From the NCBI GenBank assembly GCA_947625425.1, contig CANQOH010000047.1, forward strand, positions 1 to 7,795: a stretch of DNA of 7,795 nucleotides, in the 5' to 3' direction. The notes below the pieces were generated by a model that saw only the letters and a program-made list of their open reading frames with translations, was not told the DNA's origin and ran no database searches. The position numbers and the translations under genes are program-made. This DNA is from an uncultured Bacilli bacterium. GTDB lineage: Bacteria > Bacillota_I > Bacilli_A > RF39 > UBA660. Numbering within the stretch: position 1 is the first letter of the stretch; each line of letters starts with the position of its first letter. This document shows, piece after piece, positions 1-4,643 of this stretch.

Positions 1-86
1 ACTTCATTTTCTGAAACATTTAATTCAGCTAAAGCTTTTTCTTTAGCTTCCTCTTTTGTTTTTCCTTCAAATACTTCAATCTTCAT
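1..86 (-). CDS. jag: Jag/KhpB RNA-binding protein, N-terminal fragment (cut by window edge)
   Basis: Reading down from an ATG at 86-84, the 28 codons present give MKIEVFEGKTKEEAKEKALA and on to ELNVSENEV. This is the typical start of the Jag N-terminal domain of Jag/KhpB (SpoIIIJ-associated protein). The family has Jag_N, KH and R3H domains; it binds RNA and affects cell elongation and division in Gram-positive bacteria. Only part of Jag_N is visible; KH and R3H would lie outside the window. The start follows the yidC stop (TAG, 90-88) with a one-base gap, and a purine-rich Shine-Dalgarno stretch (GAGAAGAGGAAG) lies inside the 3' end of yidC, so translation is probably coupled. Position directly after yidC is the conserved arrangement. 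Identification rests on this short N-terminus plus context. Confidence 0.85.
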   Translation of the reverse strand, partial: MKIEVFEGKTKEEAKEKALAELNVSENE

Positions 87-87
87 A

Positions 88-1026
88 CTACTTCCTCTTC
101 TCCATTAATTTCTTTATAACAAAATTTTGAATAACGGCAAACCCATTAGTTACTATCCAATATAAAGCTATTGCTGTTGGTAAACTTAATGATGCTACTG
201 AAACCATCAAAATCATAAAGACAAACATGAAATTCATTTGTTGAGCCATTTCTGAATTTTTATCTTGGCTAGCCATTGATATTTTAAATGATAAATATGT
301 AGTTAATATAATAAGAACAATTAAGGCTATATATAAATAATTATGTTGCATTATACCAGTTACTGGTGTCATACCTAAATTCATTGTTAAGAATTTTCCT
401 TCAAAAATAGCAGGTACTCTATTAATTGCTTCTAAGAAAGCAAAGAATAAAGGTAATTGGATAAAGGCCATTAGACAACCACTTACAGGATTTATTTCAT
501 ATTTTTTATAAAGTAACATTGTTTCTTGACTCTTAGCCATTAATGATTCATTATCAGTTTTATTACGATATTTTCTTTCAATTCTTTCCATTTCTGGTTG
601 AATTTTTTTCATGTTTTCTGACTGTTTAACTGTTTTTATTTGAATTGGCATCATTATTAATCTTATTAATAAACCAATAACCATAACTGATATACCCATA
701 TTTTTAACTAAAGAACCAAATTTTAAGATTATATAAGCTAATGGTTTAACAAAGATTGATTCCCATAATCCTTGGTATTTTAATTTTTTAGGAGTAAATT
801 CATTACAAGTTGGTAATTCTTCTAAACTAACTTTTAAATCTCCATCATACTTTTCATATGTTTTTAATAGATCTTCATCACTTGGTTTACATAATATGTT
901 AGATGTTAATGTTTGACCAGTTTTTTCATTAGTTACAGCTTCTTTGCCATCTTTTAAAGTTTGCGTACATCCAGTTATTAAAATTAATAATAATGCAATA
1001 ATAAATATTTTTGTTTTCTTTTTCAC
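88..1026 (-). CDS. yidC: YidC/Oxa1 membrane protein insertase, lipoprotein type
   Basis: YidC (SpoIIIJ/OxaA in Bacillus) inserts and folds membrane proteins, with SecYEG or alone. The 312-residue product starts with a lipoprotein signal peptide: KKK, a hydrophobic stretch at residues 7-18, and a lipobox ending LITGC with the lipidated Cys20. Membrane segments lie near 112-128, 182-202, 231-250 and 266-300. The groove arginine is Arg122 in LLIRLIMMP. The cytoplasmic helical hairpin (about 131-178, containing KKIQPEMERIERKY) leads into the signature NPVSGCLMAFIQLP at 179-192. The first codon is GTG (1026-1024). Its Shine-Dalgarno AAAGGTGA overlaps the rnpA stop codon with only four bases between the genes, implying coupling. 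Residues 21-90 form an outer segment longer than in B. subtilis SpoIIIJ, as remembered (about 261 residues), and carry Cys46 and Cys74. Confidence 0.96.
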   Translation of the reverse strand: MKKKTKIFIIALLLILITGCTQTLKDGKEAVTNEKTGQTLTSNILCKPSDEDLLKTYEKYDGDLKVSLEELPTCNEFTPKKLKYQGLWESIFVKPLAYIILKFGSLVKNMGISVMVIGLLIRLIMMPIQIKTVKQSENMKKIQPEMERIERKYRNKTDNESLMAKSQETMLLYKKYEINPVSGCLMAFIQLPLFFAFLEAINRVPAIFEGKFLTMNLGMTPVTGIMQHNYLYIALIVLIILTTYLSFKISMASQDKNSEMAQQMNFMFVFMILMVSVASLSLPTAIALYWIVTNGFAVIQNFVIKKLMEKRK

Positions 1027-1030
1027 TGTA

Positions 1031-1357
1031 TCACCTTTGTTTATTTAATAAATCTATTAAAGCTTGTTCTAATTCATAATATTTTGCTTCAGAACAGCTC
1101 CTTCTTATCATTATAATATAATTGTTGTTATTTTTAAATAAGTTTCTGTTATTATCTATAATAGATCTAACTTGTCTTTTTAATTTATTTCTTATATGTG
1201 CTTTTCCAACTTTATTACTAATGGCGATACCAAAATTTATTTCTGGTTCTTCTTTTTTAGAACTATAAATGACAAAATATGGATTTTTTATATAATTTCC
1301 ATTCTTTATTATATTATTGAATAATTTTTGGTCTTTAATAGTTTCAGCCCTTTTCAT
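1031..1357 (-). CDS. rnpA: Ribonuclease P protein component
   Basis: This 108-residue basic protein is the protein subunit of RNase P. With the RNA subunit (rnpB, not in this window) it removes 5' leaders from precursor tRNAs. The family RNR motif is at about 51-65, GKAHIRNKLKRQVRS, which aligns with the usual A-x-x-RNR-x-KR-x-x-RE pattern. The N-terminal MKRAETIKDQKLFNNIIKNG matches the substrate-binding start of the family, and the length is normal. The start is ATG at 1357-1355 with AAAAGGG ten bases upstream. The gene lies between rpmH and yidC as in most bacteria. Its TGA stop (1033-1031) lies inside the yidC ribosome binding site. Many Asn/Ile/Lys codons match the AT-rich genome and there is no sign of transfer. 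Confidence 0.96.
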   Translation of the reverse strand: MKRAETIKDQKLFNNIIKNGNYIKNPYFVIYSSKKEEPEINFGIAISNKVGKAHIRNKLKRQVRSIIDNNRNLFKNNNNYIIMIRRSCSEAKYYELEQALIDLLNKQR

Positions 1358-1381
1358 ATTCTTTCATCCCTTTTAATACAT

Positions 1382-1403
1382 AAAAAACCACTTATAATAG
1401 TGG
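1382..1403 (-). terminator. Possible weak terminator/attenuator between rpmH and rnpA
   Basis: On the minus strand, just after the rpmH stop, CCACT and AGTGG (1403-1399 and 1392-1388) flank the six-base loop ATTATA and are followed at once by TTTTTT (1387-1382). The shape is that of an intrinsic terminator but the stem is only five pairs. Partial readthrough would make more L34 than RNase P protein, a ratio the cell needs. Known systems such as E. coli also attenuate rnpA relative to rpmH. No separate rnpA promoter is obvious, so this is most likely an attenuator; the function is inferred. Confidence 0.45.
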
Positions 1404-1404
1404 C

Positions 1405-1530
1405 TTATTTAACTACGACTTTTTTACGTCCCTTTTTTCTTCTTGAATTTAGAATATTACTTTCTTTTCTAGTAAAGAATCCATGTTTTTTAGCTCTTTT
1501 TCTATTATTTGGTTGATAAGTTCTTTTCAT
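1405..1530 (-). CDS. rpmH: 50S ribosomal protein L34, shortened form
   Basis: The 41-residue product begins [20 protein letters not shown] and ends [12 protein letters not shown], the unmistakable L34 pattern ([18 protein letters not shown] ... RRKGRKK). L34 is a small basic protein of the large ribosomal subunit that threads into 23S rRNA. Typical L34 is 44-46 residues with a T-K-N-G-R-K-V-L core between HGF and the final RR-x-KGRKK. Here that stretch reads RKESNILNS, about four residues shorter, and the GRK part is missing (alignment by eye). The start is ATG at 1530-1528, preceded by GGAGGTG with good spacing. It is the first gene of the rpmH-rnpA-yidC-jag operon and is read away from the origin. 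Confidence 0.95.
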   Translation of the reverse strand: MKRTYQPNNRKRAKKHGFFTRKESNILNSRRKKGRKKVVVK

Positions 1531-1563
1531 GTATTACACCTCCACATCTAAATAAGCTCCCTT

Positions 1564-1593
1564 ATTATAATATTAAGATTTTAAAAAAGTCAA
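1564..1593 (-). promoter_or_regulatory. Sigma-A promoter of the rpmH-rnpA-yidC-jag operon
   Basis: Minus strand: TTGACT (1593-1588) is a 5/6 match to the -35 consensus. It is followed after 18 bases by a perfect TATAAT -10 element (1569-1564). Transcription should start near 1557, giving a leader of about 27 bases before the rpmH ATG with its GGAGGTG site. The spacer is one base longer than optimal but both hexamers are strong, as expected for a ribosomal protein gene. Confidence 0.85.
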
Positions 1594-1634
1594 GAAATAT
1601 CGGGTAAGAGTTTCATTTTGGCATAAATTATACA

Positions 1635-1812
1635 TTATTCACAATTACCTGTGAATATGTGAATAACTTTTTTCACATGTTTATTTAAAATTTGTGGATA
1701 ATGTGAATAAATACCTTTATCTTAGGTATTTATTGTCGATTTTTGTAGATAACTTTGTTTATATGTCTGTTGATGGAAAAAATTTTGAAAATATTACTTT
1801 TATTTTTCCACA
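1635..1812. other. oriC: oriC, dnaA-upstream part: DnaA-box cluster
   Basis: The stretch between rpmH and dnaA (1531-1860) has no gene and holds the main DnaA-box cluster. Matches to TTWTNCACA are TTATTCACA (1635-1643, +), TGTGAATAA (1658-1666, -), TTTTTCACA (1669-1677, +), TGTGGATAA (1693-1701, -, perfect consensus), TGTGAATAA (1702-1710, -) and TTTTCCACA (1804-1812, +). One-mismatch boxes are TGTGAATAT (1650-1658, -) and TGTAGATAA (1744-1752, -). The boxes at 1693-1710 abut head to tail without a spacer. Two more, 1650-1666, share a single base. Bases 1594-1634 and 1753-1803 show nothing I can assign. The divergent gene arrangement around it (rpmH left, dnaA right) is the classic Firmicutes origin. 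In Bacillus this part corresponds to the incA/incB side of a bipartite oriC. Confidence 0.92.
1706..1734. repeat. Perfect 11-bp inverted repeat inside oriC
   Basis: AATAAATACCT (1706-1716) and its exact reverse complement AGGTATTTATT (1724-1734) flank the seven-base loop TTATCTT. The left arm covers the last five bases of the DnaA box at 1702-1710, so hairpin extrusion or a dimeric protein bound here would compete with DnaA at that box. There is no T-run after either arm, so it is not an ordinary intrinsic terminator, although it sits between divergent genes. Function unknown. Confidence 0.75.
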
Positions 1813-1820
1813 GGTTGAGT

Positions 1821-1826
1821 TAAAAT
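1821..1826 (+). promoter_or_regulatory. Candidate -10 element for dnaA
   Basis: TAAAAT (5/6 to TATAAT) lies 34 bases before the proposed dnaA start. Its -35 at the right spacing (1798-1803, TTTTAT) is poor. The DnaA box TTTTCCACA at 1804-1812 would fall between -35 and -10, which would suit DnaA autorepression. An alternative pair upstream, TTGATG (1770-1775) with TATTAC (1792-1797), is equally weak. The true dnaA promoter is not settled by sequence. Confidence 0.3.
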
Positions 1827-1848
1827 ATTTGTACATAAATGGCAAAGT

Positions 1849-1856
1849 GGGGTGAT
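1849..1856 (+). promoter_or_regulatory. Ribosome binding site that decides the dnaA start
   Basis: GGGGTGAT can pair with the 16S rRNA tail over eight positions, one of them a G-U wobble. The last G of GGGG (1852) is eight bases before TTG at 1861, which is optimal spacing. It overlaps or abuts the in-frame GTG (1852) and ATG (1855), leaving those codons only zero to two bases of spacing. This favours initiation at the TTG. Confidence 0.65.
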
Positions 1857-1860
1857 GGGA

Positions 1861-3222
1861 TTGAACTCAGAAGAGATCTGGGCACAGTTTTTAGATATTA
1901 TTAAAGAAAAACTTAACCCAGTATCTTTTAGTACATGGTTTAGAGATACTAAATTACATGAGATTACTGATTCGAAGATAGTATTACAAGTACCAATGCC
2001 TTTACACAAGAAATTTTTATTATCAAATTATTATGATTTAATGGATGAGGCTTTTTCTAAAATTACAGGGGTAAAAAGGGATATAGAATGTTTATTGGAA
2101 GAAGAAATTGAAGTTCCAACTACAGAATTAATTAATGAGGTTCTTGATGAACAAATAGATATTCACAATGATGATACTCCTTTTGAAACTAATTTAAAAC
2201 CGAATTTAAATTTTGATAATTTTGTGGTAGGGGATACGAACAAGTTTGCTAGAACTGCAGCTTTTGCTGTAGCTGAGAATCCTGGAGTTCAATTCAATCC
2301 ATTATTTATATACGGAAAAAGTGGTATTGGAAAAACACATTTAATGCATGCTATTGGTAATTATATTACAGAACATCATAAAGAACTTAAGGTACTTTAT
2401 ACTACTAGTGATGATTTTAGAAAAGACTATACTGGTAGTGATAGTAGTGATAATAAAGAATACTTTAATAAATTTAAAAATAAATATCGTAATGTTGATG
2501 TATTGATAATTGATGATATTCAATATCTAGTTGATGCAAAGAAAACACAGGAAGAATTCTTTCATACTTTTAATTATCTACATGATAATAATAAACAAAT
2601 TATTATTAGTTCAGATAGATCTCCTGATGATTTAAAATTACTTGAAGATCGTCTAAGAAGTAGATTTGCGTGGGGATTACCTGTTGATATTTATCCACCT
2701 GATTTTGATTTAAGATGTCGTATTATTAAAGATAAAATTAATAGAATACCTAATTTAGCTAATAAAATTACGGATGAAGCTGTTGAATTTATAGCTAATA
2801 ATTGTGATACTGATGTAAGAAGTATTGAAGGTGTAATAAATAGGTTAGTAGCTTATACAGCAATCTTTGTACCTAATAAATTAGATTTAGAATTTACAAA
2901 CGAAGCACTAAAAGATTATTTAACAAAAAATCCTTATATGACTAATGATATTGTTAGTATTCAAAAAGCGGTAGCTGATTACTACAATATTACGGTTGAA
3001 GTACTAAAAGGAAAGAAAAGAAGTAAAGATATAGCTTATGCGAGAATGCTTGCTATGTATTTATGTAGAATGATGACAGATCAATCATTTCCTAGAATTG
3101 GTTTAGAATTTGGAGGAAAAGATCATTCAACAGTAATACATGCTGTTAATACAATAGAAGAAGATTTAAAAAATAATAGTCAATTAAAAGAAATTATTAA
3201 TGAAATTAAATCTAAATTATGA
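1861..3222 (+). CDS. dnaA: Chromosomal replication initiator protein DnaA
   Basis: DnaA binds DnaA boxes as an ATP-bound oligomer, melts oriC and loads the helicase. Numbered from the chosen TTG start, the protein has 453 residues, a normal length. Domain I (about 1-78) includes EEIWAQFLDIIKEKLNPVSF and is followed by an acidic linker (about 79-112). In the AAA+ domain (from about 117), Walker A is GKSGIGKT (152-159), Walker B is VLIIDDIQYL (214-223) and the arginine-rich box is DRLRSRF (263-269). The DNA-binding domain IV ends with the signature FGGKDHSTVIHAV (417-429). The usual GG at the Walker A start is GK here. The start is discussed under its ribosome binding site: starting at GTG 1852 or ATG 1855 would add three or two residues. 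The first residues up to EEIW also match the distance to Trp seen in B. subtilis DnaA better with the TTG. dnaN follows 154 bases later. Confidence 0.98.
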   Translation: MNSEEIWAQFLDIIKEKLNPVSFSTWFRDTKLHEITDSKIVLQVPMPLHKKFLLSNYYDLMDEAFSKITGVKRDIECLLEEEIEVPTTELINEVLDEQIDIHNDDTPFETNLKPNLNFDNFVVGDTNKFARTAAFAVAENPGVQFNPLFIYGKSGIGKTHLMHAIGNYITEHHKELKVLYTTSDDFRKDYTGSDSSDNKEYFNKFKNKYRNVDVLIIDDIQYLVDAKKTQEEFFHTFNYLHDNNKQIIISSDRSPDDLKLLEDRLRSRFAWGLPVDIYPPDFDLRCRIIKDKINRIPNLANKITDEAVEFIANNCDTDVRSIEGVINRLVAYTAIFVPNKLDLEFTNEALKDYLTKNPYMTNDIVSIQKAVADYYNITVEVLKGKKRSKDIAYARMLAMYLCRMMTDQSFPRIGLEFGGKDHSTVIHAVNTIEEDLKNNSQLKEIINEIKSKL

Positions 3223-3376
3223 TTATGTTAATTAATTGTTATTAAAATAATAATTATTAACAGTTAAAAAATAGTATTTTTTGTAGATAATTGTGGGTAA
3301 GAAAATAGTTATTCACATTATCAACGTTATAATAATAATAAAACTTTATAAAATAAATAAGAAAGAAGGAAAATGA
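3223..3376. other. dnaA-dnaN intergenic region: second part of oriC and candidate unwinding region
   Basis: This 154-base spacer is almost pure A/T except at its DnaA boxes. These are TGTAGATAA (3282-3290, -) and TGTGGGTAA (3292-3300, -), each one mismatch from consensus, and TTATTCACA (3309-3317, +), a full match. A degenerate TTATCAACG follows (3318-3326). The 13-base word TTTTTGTAGATAA at 3278-3290 is identical to 1740-1752 in the upstream cluster. AAAAAATA and TATTTTTT (3266-3282) form a palindrome around G3274. TTAAC-A-GTTAA (3257-3267) is a second palindrome. In B. subtilis the unwinding element lies in this same spacer. A clean DnaA-trio array is not visible. A perfect -10 hexamer TATAAT at 3328-3333 could serve dnaN but lacks a good -35. 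The dnaN ribosome site AAGGA is at 3366-3370. No dnaA terminator is seen, so dnaA-dnaN is probably one operon. Confidence 0.7.
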
Positions 3377-4495
3377 ATGAAATTTACAATCGAAAAAAAT
3401 ATTTTATTAGAAAATTTATCGAATGTTGTTAAAGCTATTTCAACTAAGAATATTATTCCGATATTAAATGGAGTTAAGTTTGAATTAAATGATGAAGGAT
3501 TGTTTTTAACAGCTAGCGATAGTGAATTAACAATAAGAGCATTTATCGAAAAGAAAGCTATTACTAATATAGAAAAAGAAGGATCTATAATAATTCAAAG
3601 TAAATATATATTAGATATAATAAGAAAATTACCTTCTGATTTAGTTAACTTTGAATTAATGGATGGTCTTAAAATAAAGATATCATCTGATAATAGTCAA
3701 TATGATTTAAATTGTTTAGATCCAAAAGAATATCCTAGTTTAAAATTAGAAGAAGTTGATAAACCAATAGTTATTAAGGGTAGTATATTTAAAACTATTA
3801 TAAGTCAAACGGCTTTTGCAATATCTACTCAAGAATTAAGACCTTTACTTACTGGACTTAACTTTAAAATAGTAGGGGACTTACTTGAATGTATTGCTAC
3901 TGACTCTTATCGTCTTGCTAAAAAGAATATAACTTTAGATGTTCCTAGTGAAGAAGAAATTAATATTGTAATTCCTGGTAAAAATATTATGGAATTAGAT
4001 AAAATAATTAATGAAGATGAAGATGTAGAAATGCATGTCTTTACTAATAAAGTATTATTTAAATATAAAAATATAATATTTCAAAGTAATCTTCTTTCTG
4101 GAACATATCCTAATACGTCTAATTTAATACCTAATGATTTCTCAATAATTGTTAATACAAAATTAGATAATTATTATAATGCAATAGATAGAGCTGCTTT
4201 ACTTACACAAAATAAAGATAAAAATATAGTAAAGATGAGAATTAAAGGTAATCAAATGATTATTAACTCTTATGCTTCTGAAATTGGTAAAGTAGAAGAA
4301 ACTCTTGATATAGAAACAGCAGCTGATGCAAGTATAGATATTTCATTTAGTGCTAAATATATGTTAGATGCTTTAAAAACAATGAAAGATGAAGAAATAC
4401 TAATATTACTTAATGGGGAAGTTAAACCAATTGTTATTAAGTCAGTATCTGATGAATCATTAATTCAATTAATTTTACCTATTAAAACATTTTAA
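3377..4495 (+). CDS. dnaN: DNA polymerase III beta subunit (sliding clamp)
   Basis: DnaN forms the ring-shaped dimer that tethers DNA polymerase III and other partners to DNA. The 372-residue product has the family length and pattern: an N-terminal MKFTIEKNILLENLSNVVKAIS, the ISTKNIIPILNGVKFE strand region (21-36), ELRPLLTGLNF (153-163), ATDSYRLA (174-181), SGTYPN (241-246) and the C-terminal LILPIKTF. The last element contributes to the cleft that binds polymerase and clamp-loader peptides. Three similar clamp domains of about 120 residues are implied by the length. The start ATG has AAGGA six bases upstream; a second ATG four bases earlier is out of frame. A stem-loop terminator follows 15 bases after the stop. 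There is nothing unusual apart from strong A/T codon bias. Confidence 0.98.
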   Translation: MKFTIEKNILLENLSNVVKAISTKNIIPILNGVKFELNDEGLFLTASDSELTIRAFIEKKAITNIEKEGSIIIQSKYILDIIRKLPSDLVNFELMDGLKIKISSDNSQYDLNCLDPKEYPSLKLEEVDKPIVIKGSIFKTIISQTAFAISTQELRPLLTGLNFKIVGDLLECIATDSYRLAKKNITLDVPSEEEINIVIPGKNIMELDKIINEDEDVEMHVFTNKVLFKYKNIIFQSNLLSGTYPNTSNLIPNDFSIIVNTKLDNYYNAIDRAALLTQNKDKNIVKMRIKGNQMIINSYASEIGKVEETLDIETAADASIDISFSAKYMLDALKTMKDEEILILLNGEVKPIVIKSVSDESLIQLILPIKTF

Positions 4496-4509
4496 TTAAT
4501 AAAATAAAT

Positions 4510-4540
4510 AATCACTTTTGTAAAATAAAGTGATTTTTTT
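4510..4540 (+). terminator. Intrinsic terminator after dnaN
   Basis: AATCACTTT (4510-4518) and AAAGTGATT (4527-4535) form a nine-pair stem with an eight-base loop, followed by T to 4540 (seven T in a row counting the stem end). It ends the dnaA-dnaN unit and isolates the following comK gene, which therefore needs its own promoter. Confidence 0.85.
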
Positions 4541-4557
4541 AATAGATTTTTAATTTT

Positions 4558-4597
4558 TTTACAAAAATCGACATAATGTGACAAAATTCGACATTAT
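4558..4597 (+). repeat. Helically phased 10-bp direct repeats upstream of comK (Spo0A-box-like)
   Basis: Four adjoining 10-base units run TTTACAAAAA (4558), TCGACATAAT (4568), GTGACAAAAT (4578) and TCGACATTAT (4588), all with ACA at the same place. On the minus strand the core at 4593-4587 is TGTCGAA, a perfect match to the Spo0A box (TGNCGAA). The core at 4573-4567 is TGTCGAT (6/7) and the other two match at 5/7. Ten-base head-to-tail spacing is how Spo0A boxes are arranged at known Bacillus targets. The last copy overlaps the TATAAT at 4595-4600. The arrangement is seen directly; Spo0A as the binder is inference, since no spo0A gene is in the window. Confidence 0.6.
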
Positions 4598-4600
4598 AAT
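4595..4600 (+). promoter_or_regulatory. -10 element of the comK promoter
   Basis: TATAAT is a perfect -10 located 44 bases before the comK ATG. At 17 bases upstream the -35 position (4572-4577) reads CATAAT, which is not a recognisable -35, and no TG extension precedes the -10. The phased repeats occupy the -35 region. This is the layout of a promoter that needs an activator, or that is blocked by a repressor. No clear ComK box pair (AAAA-N5-TTTT) was found by eye. Confidence 0.6.
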
Positions 4601-4643
4601 AGTTTATAAGGTTGGTAAATTTTGGAAAGAGGGAGGTTTTGAG

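Noticed and set aside
1344..1367. Seven-codon open frame overlapping the rnpA start in another frame
   Set aside because: AAAAGGG abuts its ATG with no spacing, whereas it is properly placed for the rnpA ATG at 1357.
1328..1516. Plus-strand open frame of 62 codons
   Set aside because: It lies entirely antisense to rnpA and rpmH, has no ribosome binding site, and its Leu/Phe-rich product is what the complement of Lys-rich genes gives.
1800..2009. Minus-strand open frame of 69 codons
   Set aside because: Antisense to the dnaA start and its upstream region, with no convincing ribosome site or family resemblance.
2341..2523. Minus-strand open frame of 60 codons
   Set aside because: Antisense to the dnaA AAA+ region; Ile/Thr/Phe repeats reflect the AT-rich complement.
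3327..3360. TAATAATAATAA run after TTATTCACA as a DnaA-trio array
   Set aside because: The trio-like triplets are on the wrong strand relative to the adjacent box; it may still be part of an AT-rich unwinding region.
4578..4643. Upstream GTG start giving a 22-residue longer ComK
   Set aside because: The extension falls on the phased repeats and the -10 element and has no ribosome site; ATG 4644 has GGGAGG at ideal spacing and ComK homology begins there.
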